Source: Ferrimicrobium sp. (GTDB taxonomy: Bacteria; Actinomycetota; Acidimicrobiia; Acidimicrobiales; Acidimicrobiaceae). From it: a DNA stretch of 52,548 nucleotides. The notes beneath the pieces are model-generated. The model worked only from the letters and a program-made list of their open reading frames with translations. It was not told where the DNA came from and ran no database searches. The translations under genes were made by a program, and so were the position numbers. The stretch is taken from NCBI RefSeq assembly GCF_027319265.1, contig NZ_DAHVNP010000007.1:1-52548 (forward strand), given 5' to 3'. Shown in pieces: positions 34,711-43,768 of this stretch (the first letter of the stretch is position 1; each line of letters starts with the position of its first letter).

Positions 34711-35085
34711 CTAGCTGACGATCTCGAGGAGAAGCCCCCCAAGGATAGCTGCGTTCTTGTAGAACTGGATGCTTTGATTCTTCCGCGCAGCATCGTCCTC
34801 TTCACGCCAGAAGGGATGGCCCACAATGGTTGTAGCGGTAATGGAGGTAGCGAGTCCAAACGCAGCGAGCTTGGGTTTGATGCCGAGTGCTAAAGCGATT
34901 CCCCCTACCACCATGACCCCTCCGTTCAAGCGCACGAGCTCCTGGCTCGCGGGTAGGCCTGAGCGTTCTAGTGCCTTGTGGCGCATGCCTGGCTCACGTG
35001 CGGCACCTAGGCCTCCGTAGATAAGTGGAGAGGCGACCATCGCCCGCCCCAGTTGACGACACGGCTTTCTTGTTCCCTGACTCAT
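34711..35085 (-). CDS. DoxX-family membrane protein
   Basis: The 124-residue protein has four hydrophobic segments (AMVASPLIYGGL, LVRLNGGVMVVGGIALALG, LAAFGLATSITATTIVG and SIQFYKNAAILGGLLLEIVS). The LNGGVMVVGGIALALGIKPKLAA and KNAAILGGLL stretches are the family signature. DoxX-like proteins interact with superoxide dismutase and sulfur-metabolism systems or form quinol-linked complexes, but many are uncharacterised. It lies upstream of the DyP gene on the same strand with 84 bp between, so co-expression is possible. Confidence 0.88.
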   Translation of the reverse strand: MSQGTRKPCRQLGRAMVASPLIYGGLGAAREPGMRHKALERSGLPASQELVRLNGGVMVVGGIALALGIKPKLAAFGLATSITATTIVGHPFWREEDDAARKNQSIQFYKNAAILGGLLLEIVS

Positions 35086-35982
35086 AGTGGTAGCTACTTT
35101 CTGCGTGTTGGTAGTGGAGTTTTCCTATCCTCAGTCTAGCGGGAGTAACCTCCAGTGGGAGGACAAAGTGTGGTGCCGAGGGCATTGCCATACATGCTGG
35201 ACCCGCACGAGCTCATCGATTGTTGACCCAACAAGCTAGGCATTGCGTCGTTCTGGTCCTTCTCTACCTGGGAATTCCCGCTATCATCGGACGAAGGTTT
35301 ATTGGCATTGCAGGGTTGTGGCCGTTGGAACGATTCGAGAGTTGTGTGCATGGCGGATGTGTCATTTGTCTCTTTGTAGAAAATCATGGACCGTGTCCAG
35401 CGCATCGTGGAACATGCTACTGGCTTTTCCGTAGCTGGAGATAGGGGTCACTGGGCGCGCAATGCAGTTGTATCTTGTGAGAAGCGTGGTTGTGTCTTGC
35501 GATCGCGAGGCGCACTGTCGCTGACGATCGAGTATTCGCGAGCTGGTCAAGTGTGCAGTACCCACTTGGATGCTGGGATCTTTAGGGGCCTTTGCTGGGG
35601 ATGGCTGGGATTGTCCAACTCAGGGCGGCTATTGCTGTGCATCAGGACGGGGTACGCACACCGGCGATAGACGGAAAGCATGTGGCCAGACTGGTCAGCG
35701 ATGTATATCATGCCGTGATCGCATGATCGTGGGGATGGGTTGGAATATGAATTGTAACAAATGGTACAGCAAATCCAGTGCATGAAGGATTGATTTTATT
35801 GTGCAAATAAGTTGTGAATAATGCAGAAATTGTACCCACGTCCATCTTGGATAGAGTAGTCTCCTTGAAAGTAAGGCAGGTGATCACAGGGTTGTAGGGG
35901 GCCGGTTTCGCCGCATGACCTAGTGGCTACGTACTTTCGTTCACAATGGGGTAGGTGGCATGCGATGCTCAAGGAGGAGGCT
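35086..35982. other. 897-bp region without a convincing gene
   Basis: Short frames occur but none is recognisable. The stretch at about 35740-35840 is markedly AT-rich compared with its surroundings and lies just upstream of the LuxR-type regulator, so it likely holds a promoter region. Confidence 0.45.
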
Positions 35983-36840
35983 ATGGGGGTAGCGAAAGCA
36001 CTGCTGATCGAGGAGGATGATCTGATCGCTCGGGGGATGGCTGGGATGCTTGAGGATCTCGGCTGGGAGGTTCCGATACGGGTGCGAGCGCTATGCGAAG
36101 TGTCGCGTTCAAGCTTAGAGAGAACGCCGCTGGTGATTGTCGGTTTGACTCCACAAAACGCCGATATAGTCTCGTCCTTGGCTCACGGGAATCACCAGGT
36201 GGTTGTGTATTCGAGCTCGGTAGGCTCACGCCACATTGGCGATGCGATCGGTGCCGGTGCTCTGGGTTACGTCGAGCGTCATTCTCTTGATCAGGAGGAG
36301 CTCACTCGTCAACTCCACCTCGCCAGCCAAGGGGTCCGTTGTGTGTCGCGAGGGCTGGCTCGCCGGCTCTTAGTTGATATGGAGTCGCGGCCGTTATTGC
36401 CAAGTATAGAGATCGATAATACTGCCAGAGCCTATCTCCAGCGCTGGAGCGACCAAGGATGTATCGGTGTCGCAGGTCAACGACAGTGGGAAGAGGCGGG
36501 AGTGATTCAGGGTATCTGGAATACCTGGGCAAAGAGGACACAAACCTACCGTCTCAAACTCACGGATCGACAGGTGGAGATCTTGGCAGCCCTTGATCGG
36601 GGGTTGAGCGCTGGTGAAATCGCCGAGATGCTGTTTGTCTCGGTAGCGACGGTACGAGCTGACCAGGATCGGGTCAAAGAGCGGGTTGCTGACATCATTG
36701 GGACAGAACTCAAACGTGATACGGCGTGTCGTCGAGCGTGGCATCTTATGCATGGAATGTGGCACACAGAATATGAAGTTCGAGACCATAGTGGACAGGG
36801 TACGAGTGGCCTTCCAGGGGATACACGCGCCCTGTCATAA
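35983..36840 (+). CDS. Orphan LuxR-type regulator with degenerate receiver
   Basis: ATG 35983 follows AAGGAGGAGG and gives 285 residues. Residues about 5-125 look like a response-regulator receiver: acidic cluster E11-D12-D13 in LLIEEDDLIARGMAGML and a VVVYSSSVGSRHIGDAIGAGALGYVERHSLDQEEL alpha4-beta5-like end. The phospho-acceptor position is Gly54 (LVIVGLTPQ), so phosphorylation at the usual site is impossible. Residues about 205-250 are the LuxR-type DNA-binding domain (LTDRQVEILAALDRGLSAGEIAEMLFVSVATVRADQDRVKERV). No histidine kinase is adjacent. It may bind a ligand or act constitutively. It sits upstream of the SipW/TasA genes, which face it on the other strand. Confidence 0.85.
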   Translation: MGVAKALLIEEDDLIARGMAGMLEDLGWEVPIRVRALCEVSRSSLERTPLVIVGLTPQNADIVSSLAHGNHQVVVYSSSVGSRHIGDAIGAGALGYVERHSLDQEELTRQLHLASQGVRCVSRGLARRLLVDMESRPLLPSIEIDNTARAYLQRWSDQGCIGVAGQRQWEEAGVIQGIWNTWAKRTQTYRLKLTDRQVEILAALDRGLSAGEIAEMLFVSVATVRADQDRVKERVADIIGTELKRDTACRRAWHLMHGMWHTEYEVRDHSGQGTSGLPGDTRALS

Positions 36841-37175
36841 TTCCGGCAGGTCGCTTCTTTGGGCGCAATAAACACAGCCTTCCACCAGAGAGTCCGATCA
36901 GGTGACCACGCATTCGGATATCTATCTGGAGCACGGGGCGGACATCAGGAATGAAGCGAGGTGATCAGCGTATCGGGATGAGTCATCGATGCGATCTGAT
37001 CTCTGGCGCAGAAGGACTTACTCAAGTCGGAGCTGGCACGCTGCCTGACCCATCTGAATTGGGACTAACGGTTGTCGCATGCAAAGCGCATGTTGCTCAA
37101 TCTTTGTGTAACGGAGTTGGTTGATAAAAGCTGACTACGGTCGCGGTAAGTGACACGAGGGAGATTGCGAATCGA
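36841..37175. other. 335-bp spacer between convergent genes
   Basis: This lies between the LuxR-type regulator and the signal peptidase gene. I see no open frame of note and no convincing terminator; GCATG occurs twice around 37080. Confidence 0.45.
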
Positions 37176-37820
37176 TCACTCGACGGTTGTTGGTTGAGTG
37201 GGCGTACTTTCAGTGGCTGAAGACGATGAGGTTTGTTTTGGCTTTCGTGTGAAGGCGAACCAGACGAGTAGGCCGACAGCTAACCCAAGGATTACCTTGC
37301 CGATAACGCCGAGTTCAAAGACGAACCACTTCCAGGCATAGGCAGGATGATGGATGAAGAGTTGTGGGAAACCGAGAAATTTAGGAGCGTACACCACTTT
37401 TCCGATGATGTCATTCATCCGGAGTGGTGGATCAAAGACATCGGGACGACTAGCTGGGTTGTCACCTTTGGTGACGAGATCACCGTTGGGCTTGATCGCG
37501 ATCAGACGGTGGGCCCACACCAGGCCGTTGGCATGGAACTCGATGACCTCCCCGACGTGGTAGGAGGGCTCATGTTCGACGAAGATCATTGATCCCGGGG
37601 GAATGGTGGGGTACATCGAAGGGGTGTAGACGTAGCTGTGATTGGTCCTTGACAAGACAAACGCCCCTCCCGCAAGGATGAAGGTCGCCCAGAGAACCAG
37701 AATGAGTCCAACCGTCCGCCGTAGCTTCGATCGTGTTTGTCGGTCACGCTTCATTGTTTTCGAGTCGCCGGAGTCTTCATTGGAGCTGCATAATTCGGAA
37801 GCTTGCGCTGTGTTCACCAT
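37176..37820 (-). CDS. sipW: SipW-type signal peptidase I
   Basis: The 214-residue protein has a transmembrane helix near 37-57 and a second near 160-180, enclosing the catalytic domain. YTPSMYPTIPPGSM places the nucleophile Ser at S68. The general base is His104 in GLVWAHRLIAI, as in ER/archaeal/SipW peptidases rather than the Ser-Lys dyad of common bacterial ones. KGDNPASRPD (near 118-126) supplies the conserved Asp. It should cleave the secreted TasA-like protein encoded 150 bp upstream on the same strand, and perhaps the paralogue at 51188-52138. An acidic 25-residue N-terminus and a Ser/Thr-rich C-tail extend beyond the usual fold. Confidence 0.9.
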   Translation of the reverse strand: MVNTAQASELCSSNEDSGDSKTMKRDRQTRSKLRRTVGLILVLWATFILAGGAFVLSRTNHSYVYTPSMYPTIPPGSMIFVEHEPSYHVGEVIEFHANGLVWAHRLIAIKPNGDLVTKGDNPASRPDVFDPPLRMNDIIGKVVYAPKFLGFPQLFIHHPAYAWKWFVFELGVIGKVILGLAVGLLVWFAFTRKPKQTSSSSATESTPTQPTTVE

Positions 37821-37970
37821 TCGTAGTCCTTCTTATCTTGTTCTTGTTATCGCTAAGTGGGGCAGATCACTCCTTTGCCGTGCGCGATCGTAAACCTGCG
37901 CAGTGCCCCAATCAAGCGTATGACAAATCTTGATCGGGACACTTTTAGCGACGGTATTTATAAATGCAGG

Positions 37971-38684
37971 TTAGGGTGCACCCGTCGAGCTTCCGCCCGC
38001 CGTCAATTTGGGTGTCTCGCCTTGGGGCTGGGCGCTTTGCTTTGATGGCTCTGCCGTGATGGTGTAGGGAATATCGATGTGAGCCCCATTCCACGCATTG
38101 GCTCCTCCCTCTCCAGACCCAGCTGTATAGGGGGCCAACGCAAACGCGACCGTGGCAGTAGTTATGGTTTGTGACGGAACCGTTCCGAGGGCGAATGTTA
38201 CGGGCTTACCGAGCGTGTATCCGGTGGAAGATTCAGTTGCCTGGTTACTCGGTAGGTTGTTCCCCGAGAATATTTGGTAGTAGTACGTAGTGCCACCTAC
38301 CGTGTACTCTACCCACAATTGTTCGAGAGCTTGTTGGTTGCCAGCAAAGGCCCTATCGAACACGCTTGAAATGTTGAGGGTGAAGTCTTCGGATACGGAG
38401 CCAGTATTGTCGAGTGTTACCGTCTCTGGATTGGTCCAGGTGTAACCCCCCGCCGTAGTAGTACCCGCCGCAGTAGTACCCGCCGCAGATGGGACGAGTT
38501 CACTGGCGACAAGGTTTCCGTCTGTGAGTGTCTGAGAGACGGTAGCCCCAGATGCGTTCAGACTTCCGTTCGTTGTTGCGCTAAACTGCGTGTGTACCGG
38601 CGTTGCGGCAAAGAGCATTGCGGTTGTTCCTCCCGCCACTGCGAGTGCACTGAGTTTGGCGACTATATGATCCCGATATCCCAT
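37971..38684 (-). CDS. TasA/CalY-like secreted protein, SipW substrate
   Basis: The 237-residue protein starts at ATG 38684 after AAGGAGG. A basic-hydrophobic signal (residues about 1-31) ends near TPVHTQFSATTNGS, which resembles the SipW cleavage region of TasA/camelysin proteins. The mature part has a beta-sandwich pattern with VTLDNTGSVSEDFTLNIS (near 92-109), LEQLWVEYTVGGTTYYYQIF near 124 and GGANAWNGAHIDIPYTIT near 196, and a Pro/Gln-rich tail. The LDNTGS and NAWNG elements recur in the paralogue at 51188-52138. TasA proteins form extracellular matrix fibres. The SipW gene directly downstream supports this. It is not confirmed that it polymerises. Confidence 0.82.
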   Translation of the reverse strand: MGYRDHIVAKLSALAVAGGTTAMLFAATPVHTQFSATTNGSLNASGATVSQTLTDGNLVASELVPSAAGTTAAGTTTAGGYTWTNPETVTLDNTGSVSEDFTLNISSVFDRAFAGNQQALEQLWVEYTVGGTTYYYQIFSGNNLPSNQATESSTGYTLGKPVTFALGTVPSQTITTATVAFALAPYTAGSGEGGANAWNGAHIDIPYTITAEPSKQSAQPQGETPKLTAGGSSTGAP

Positions 38685-39173
38685 TTTTCCTCCTTGTTAG
38701 GTTTCGGGTACCGGTTTCGCCACTTGCTCCTCCCAGGGTGAAGCGACCAACAGACCCCCGAAATTCATTGCATTACCCGTCAATTACGCTATGGTGATGG
38801 CATGGCCACGACCATAGCAGATTTACTATTCCTCACGGCGCATGGTGGTCCGTCATGCGAGGTCAGTCGGCGGGCAGAAGGAGTTATCCAGGATCGTTTG
38901 GTTTATGGCTTGCTGACGAAGGAGAAACGGCCTTGTATGGAAACCATTCGTCCCTGCCAAAACCCGCTGGCCCGTGGGTTGATTGATTCGGAAGGCATCC
39001 TTGGGCCCGGTCGAAACCTATGCCGCCAGCCGGAGGCTGCCATCCTGACAAGCCATCATGGGAATGGACGCTGAGACGTGAAGTATGGTAAGAGCAGCGT
39101 CGTGATCGTCGTTGCCTATAACCACTTCATTGTCGGCGATCACCTCTTCTGTGTGATCGTATAATGTGAGATC
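38685..39173. other. 489-bp region without a confirmed gene
   Basis: This spacer should include the TasA-like gene promoter and leader and the downstream flank of the phosphoribulokinase gene. A 90-codon plus-strand frame at 38802-39074 starts with an ATG but has no family match, no ribosome site and an odd composition, so it is not called. Confidence 0.4.
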
Positions 39174-40100
39174 TCAGGTATGGATCATATGATGCAACAG
39201 GATCAACTGCGCCACCGCTAAGGGTGCTGATCGTTCGGTGGAGCTGATCCGCCCGAGGCTCTCGGGGATCTCTCCGTCGAGCCCGATCTTTTCCCAAAGC
39301 TTCTCCTCGACGAGTCGGCTGGCGGATACCGGAGCGTGCCCATGGACGTGGAGTGCATCCACCGGTTTCCCGTCTTGGTCGCGAATGAGTTTGATGTGGG
39401 CGGCCTCTCGAGTGGCTGGGGTCAGAATGTCATGAAGATCTGGGTGTGGCACCGTTGGCCGTAGGAGGATGGTTGCGCTGAGTTCCTTTCGGCCTTCGAC
39501 CGGTGCGAAGGAGATGACGATGTCTGCGTGCGCCCGTTGGGGCCGGATGAACTTCTCTGACTCGGGTTCACGTTTGTCAAGGTCAGCAAGGACCTGTTCC
39601 TCGGTGTAACCACGTTTGGAGACGTCGCGCTGAATCTTCCACTCGCGTCGTATCGGTTCGGGCGGGTCAAGATAGGCGGTGACGTCGAAGGTAGCTCTTG
39701 ACAGACGTGACCAGAGCGGAAATAGCCCCTCGACGATGACGATCTCGCGAGGGGTGAAGAGTTCGGGTCGACCGAGGGTACCGTCTGTATGATGATACTT
39801 AGGTTTGAGGATGGGCTGACCGAGGGTCAGGAGCTGGAGGTGCTGTTCCATGATCTCAAGAAAGTTGCACTCTGGGTTGAGCGGGGTGAAGGGAAGACTC
39901 TTGCGCTCCACGCGATCATACCGATGGTAGTCATCGGTGCAGAATGAAGAGATACGGTGCTCGCCGATAGCCTGGACGAGCCCCTTGGTCAGAGTCGTTT
40001 TGCCGGAGGCTGAATCCCCCGCGATTGCGAGCAGTGCTACACGTTCAGGGTGAGGCTGGGTCGCCAGGAGTTTCTGGATCGCTGCGATTCGATGGGGCAT
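39174..40100 (-). CDS. prk: Phosphoribulokinase
   Basis: The 308-residue P-loop kinase has Walker A GDSASGKTT at 28-36, the ribulose-5-phosphate/catalytic segment CTDDYHRYDR at 54-63 and REIVIVEGLFPLWSR near 116 (Walker-B-like). SKRGYTEEQVLADLDKREPESEKFIRPQRAHADIVI near 161-196 is the second conserved block of class II (plant/cyanobacterial) PRK. It makes ribulose-1,5-bisphosphate from Ru5P and ATP. The gene lies just downstream of the transketolase-GlpX fusion on the same strand, 60 bp apart, so both likely share a transcript. Its start has a GAAGGG site. Lengths of family members are about 290-340. The C-terminal ~80 residues are shorter than in cyanobacterial enzymes. Confidence 0.94.
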   Translation of the reverse strand: MPHRIAAIQKLLATQPHPERVALLAIAGDSASGKTTLTKGLVQAIGEHRISSFCTDDYHRYDRVERKSLPFTPLNPECNFLEIMEQHLQLLTLGQPILKPKYHHTDGTLGRPELFTPREIVIVEGLFPLWSRLSRATFDVTAYLDPPEPIRREWKIQRDVSKRGYTEEQVLADLDKREPESEKFIRPQRAHADIVISFAPVEGRKELSATILLRPTVPHPDLHDILTPATREAAHIKLIRDQDGKPVDALHVHGHAPVSASRLVEEKLWEKIGLDGEIPESLGRISSTERSAPLAVAQLILLHHMIHT

Positions 40101-40160
40101 ATGCCCTTCCTTTCTTCGTAAACCTCTCGATGATGATGATGTTGGTGGTTGTAGCTCTGT

Positions 40161-43043
40161 CTAGGGAACCAGGCGGCGGATGATACCGTAGCGCCCCTCT
40201 TGAATCCAGAGACTCTCGAGTTCAGTGAGGTCTCCAACGGCTTTGGGCGGGGCGAGAGGATGCGCTCCTGTTGCCGATGTGGCGACGACGATCGATCCCG
40301 CATGAGCGAGGTCGCTCGCCTCGAATTGCATGGTGTCATACTCCGGATAGACAGCCTTGACGATGGCCGCTTCTGCCTCGCTTTGGGGCGCAAATCGGCT
40401 CTGCATCTGCCCCGAGAGGGCGAGGGTCGCCGCAGCAGAGATGACTCCTTCGGGGGTGCCCCCGATACCCCATAACATCACCGACCCTGGATCACCGCGC
40501 AATACCCGCAGGCTTGCCATGACGTCACCATCGGGTATTTCGATGACAGGTACTCCGTGACTCCGGAGGTTAGCGATCATCGTCTCATGACGCGGTTTAG
40601 CCAGGATGACGACAGTGGTCTCGCCGATGCCGAGTCCAAGACGACTCGCCACATTCTTCACGTTTTCAAGCAGCGGACGCGAGATATCGATGACCCCAGC
40701 AGCTCGCTCGCCAACGATGAGTTTTTCCAGGTAGTAGCCGGGTAGTGGGGTGAATCCTCCCCCGGGGGCTGCGGCGATGACCGAGATCGCACCCTCTCGA
40801 CCGGTGGCCGCAAAGTTGGTTCCCTCCAACGGGTCGATCGCGAGATCGATGTCGATGGTGCCGGTACCGAGCTGCTCTCCGACGTAGAGCATGGGGGCAT
40901 CGTCCTTCTCACCCTCACCCACGATCACGGTAGCAGAGACGGGGAGTCTGCCGAGTTCCTCACGCATGGCCGAGACGGCGGCGGCATCGGCGCGATTCTT
41001 ATCCCCGAGGCCGATCTCGTTGAGCGTGGCACAGGCCGCAGCCTCGGTCGCGCGAAGGAGGTCGGAGACGAGATGTGAGGGATGTCCCAGGCGGTAGGAG
41101 TCGACGACGAGGTCCAGGGCGGCATCGGCAACCTCAGTTGGGGTAAAACCGAAGTGGGCAGCGACCTCGGCCATTGGGGCCGAGATGCCGAAGTCCCGTA
41201 CGTTGTAGAGGCGATCACCAGGACTCAAGAACTCATGCCAACCGGTACCAACACTTGCCTCAAGAACAAGTCGGGGGGTGCCGGTTGGCGCAAAGGCATC
41301 CCGCTCACGTGGATCGATCGCTAAGAACCGTTCCCGCCAGGGCACTGAGACAACTCGTGCATCGACGTCATCTTCGTCTTTGAGGATCTTGGCTGCTGCA
41401 ATAGCGAGCGCAACCTCTGAGCCAGAGGCGACGAGGACGACCTCAGGAGAGGTTCGAGGATCACCGTAGACGATGCGAGCTCCGGTGTTGGCGAGCCAGT
41501 CCGAGTCCTCAGCCGTCGGGATTTGGGGAAGCGGCTGACGGGTAAGGGCAAGGATCGTTGGTCGGTCTCGCTGTGCTAGCGCGAGGTCCCAACTGGCAAA
41601 GGTCTCAAAGGCATCGGCGGGGCGGAGCACCGTCGTATTGGGGATGATGCGGAGTGCTTCGAGTTGTTCGATCGGCTGATGGGTTGGCCCATCCTCTCCC
41701 ACGGCAAATGAGTCGTGTGAGAAGAGATAGATCACCCCAAGCCCCATGAGAGCACTGAGACGCAATGAGGGTCGCAGGTAGTCAGAGAAGACGAGAAAGG
41801 TCGAGACATAGGGGGTAAAGCCGTAGAGAGCCAGACCGTTGGCGATGGCAGCCATCGCATGCTCGCGGATTCCAAAGTGGATCGCTGAGCCCGAGAAGTC
41901 ATCGGGGGTAATCGCTTTGAGCCCAACATTGAGCCCGGTTGACTCCCCAAGGTCGGCTGATCCACCGATCAACCCAGGCGCCGCGTCTGGACCGTTTGCG
42001 ATTGACTTCAGAAACAGTGCCGAAGCCGCCCTGGTGGCCAGTGGTGCCGTTGGTAGGGGAGGGTTCTGGGACGATTGAGCCTGGGTGTTGGCAGTGTGCC
42101 TCCAGGCCTTGTGCTGTTGGCGCCATGCGCTACCTTGGGCTTGCTTGTCGACGACGATGCTTGCCACGTGTTGGCGCACATCCTTGGGAACCCAGAAGGT
42201 CGGCTCAGCGGGCCAGCCGTAGGCGGCCTTTGTCGCTGCAAGCTCCTCAGCGCCGAGCGGTGCGCCATGAGCCTTTGAGGTCCCCTGTTTGGTCGGCGCG
42301 CCTTTGCCGATGATGGTTGGGACGATGATCAGGCTTGGGCGAGCTTGGTCAGCCATCGCCTCGCGGTAGGTCTGCTCGATCTCATCGAGGTCCTCAGGGT
42401 CCATAATCGTGAGGACCTGCCAGCCGTAGCTTTCAAAGCGGGCGACTGGATCGTCAGTACAGGACTGATGTCGTGGGCCATCGATGGTGATGTCATTGGA
42501 GTCATAACCCACAATGAGATGACCCAAGCCGAGCATGCCAGCGAGCGATGCGGCCTCATGGCTGAGGCCCTCCATCAGGTCGCCATCAGAGGCGAGGACG
42601 AAGGTGTAGTGGTCGATGGGAGAGTCATCCGTCTCGTGCCGCAGTTTTGCCTCACCGATGGCCATGCCCACCGCCGTGGCCAGTCCCTGTCCCAGCGGTC
42701 CGGTGGTGGTCTCCACGCCCGGAGTATGTCCGTACTCAGGATGACCAGGGGTTTTTGACGCGATTTGGCGAAAGCGACACAACTCCTCGATGGACAGATT
42801 GTATCCGAAGAGATGGAGCAGCGAGTAGAGAAGCGCGGAGCCATGGCCGGCGGAGAGGATGAAACGATCTCGATTGGGCCAAGTGGGATCTGTCGGATCA
42901 AAGTTCATCAGTCGTGCAAAGAGCGTGTAGGCGACAGGTGCGAGCCCAAGGGGTAGCCCTGGGTGGCCGGAGTTTGCCGCCTCAACTTGGTCGATAGAGA
43001 GCATCCGTACGGTCGTGACGCAACGTTCGTCGATCGGATTCAT
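40161..43043 (-). CDS. Fused transketolase and GlpX-type fructose/sedoheptulose bisphosphatase
   Basis: One frame encodes about 960 residues with two enzymes in series and no stop between them. Residues 1-650 are transketolase: GHPGLPLGLAPVAYTLF near 27-43, TPP motif SDGDLMEGLSHEA near 152-164 with N183, and catalytic E394 in FGIREHAMAAI. Residues about 657-960 are class II FBPase GlpX: GEGEKDDAPML near 708-718, metal site DPLEGTN near 736-742 and GIGGTPEGVISAA near 858-870. The linker is under 10 residues. GlpX makes F6P (and S7P in bifunctional types), both donors for transketolase in the Calvin cycle. ATG 43043 follows AAAGGAG; TTG 43061 lies in that site. It is followed by prk. Confidence 0.95.
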   Translation of the reverse strand: MNPIDERCVTTVRMLSIDQVEAANSGHPGLPLGLAPVAYTLFARLMNFDPTDPTWPNRDRFILSAGHGSALLYSLLHLFGYNLSIEELCRFRQIASKTPGHPEYGHTPGVETTTGPLGQGLATAVGMAIGEAKLRHETDDSPIDHYTFVLASDGDLMEGLSHEAASLAGMLGLGHLIVGYDSNDITIDGPRHQSCTDDPVARFESYGWQVLTIMDPEDLDEIEQTYREAMADQARPSLIIVPTIIGKGAPTKQGTSKAHGAPLGAEELAATKAAYGWPAEPTFWVPKDVRQHVASIVVDKQAQGSAWRQQHKAWRHTANTQAQSSQNPPLPTAPLATRAASALFLKSIANGPDAAPGLIGGSADLGESTGLNVGLKAITPDDFSGSAIHFGIREHAMAAIANGLALYGFTPYVSTFLVFSDYLRPSLRLSALMGLGVIYLFSHDSFAVGEDGPTHQPIEQLEALRIIPNTTVLRPADAFETFASWDLALAQRDRPTILALTRQPLPQIPTAEDSDWLANTGARIVYGDPRTSPEVVLVASGSEVALAIAAAKILKDEDDVDARVVSVPWRERFLAIDPRERDAFAPTGTPRLVLEASVGTGWHEFLSPGDRLYNVRDFGISAPMAEVAAHFGFTPTEVADAALDLVVDSYRLGHPSHLVSDLLRATEAAACATLNEIGLGDKNRADAAAVSAMREELGRLPVSATVIVGEGEKDDAPMLYVGEQLGTGTIDIDLAIDPLEGTNFAATGREGAISVIAAAPGGGFTPLPGYYLEKLIVGERAAGVIDISRPLLENVKNVASRLGLGIGETTVVILAKPRHETMIANLRSHGVPVIEIPDGDVMASLRVLRGDPGSVMLWGIGGTPEGVISAAATLALSGQMQSRFAPQSEAEAAIVKAVYPEYDTMQFEASDLAHAGSIVVATSATGAHPLAPPKAVGDLTELESLWIQEGRYGIIRRLVP

Positions 43044-43768
43044 GAGCTGGCTCCTTTGCAAGGGTCTGGGAGGTGAAGGTGCATTGTATGAGTCATCGTC
43101 CTGTCGTGCTTCTCCTAATGAAAGTCCTTGTCACCACGCGGTGCTGATCCCAATGGAATGAAGACTGGAGTACGCGACCTACCCGTTGGGAACCCGGTTG
43201 TACCTGGCTGATCCTTGGGATGAGTGCACGAGCGCCCCTATCGTGTAACTGATGCGGAGTCTCACAGGGGGCAAGATCCGCGGAATAGGTTGCGAAAATT
43301 GAGGGACACGGTGTCATGGCCGACAAGGAGGTGTGCTCTTTTGTCATGGCATGGGCATGATGCCCGGCGCGAGGACCGCTTTTGTCCGATCTGACGCCCG
43401 CTAGGGAGATGTTCACGGCGCCCCGGTCCTTGCCATGTCGTAATGTTGGGAAATTCGAAGAAGATCTTGCGCATCGGCAGGTGGACAAGTGATGAGGTAT
43501 CATCTCGTTCTGCACCTCCCCTTGGTTGCTGAGCGTTCATGACAACCTAGTTGGTGCGTTGGTTGATCTTCTCCCCAACATGGGTGAGAATGGGGGTGAG
43601 GGCGCTCGCTAAGGCTGCCCTACTAGTGGCGTTCCTCGCTCCATCACCTTAGGCGAGTTCCTGCGATTGCTTCGCAGCAGCACGCGCTTGGAGAGGCGGC
43701 ACCATCTCGGACCTACGGGTGGTTCATTAGTCGTGCATGTCTATTTTGCTCAGTCGCCTCAATAGTGC
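43044..43768. other. 725-bp region without a confirmed gene
   Basis: This region lies between the transketolase-GlpX gene and the sensor kinase gene on the same strand. A plus-strand frame near 43360-43490 and minus-strand frames across 43093-43540 give protein-like but unrecognised text in several frames, as in decayed mobile DNA. It should contain the promoter of the transketolase-GlpX/prk unit. Confidence 0.4.

Noticed and set aside
35136-35783. Several 65-95 codon frames
   Set aside because: They overlap each other on both strands, have no recognisable motifs and no ribosome sites.
38802-39074. 90-codon plus-strand gene
   Set aside because: ATG start present but no ribosome site, no homologous pattern and unusual composition.
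43093-43515. 140-codon minus-strand gene
   Set aside because: Protein-like text appears in several frames on both strands, which fits decayed DNA better than a working gene; no family recognised.
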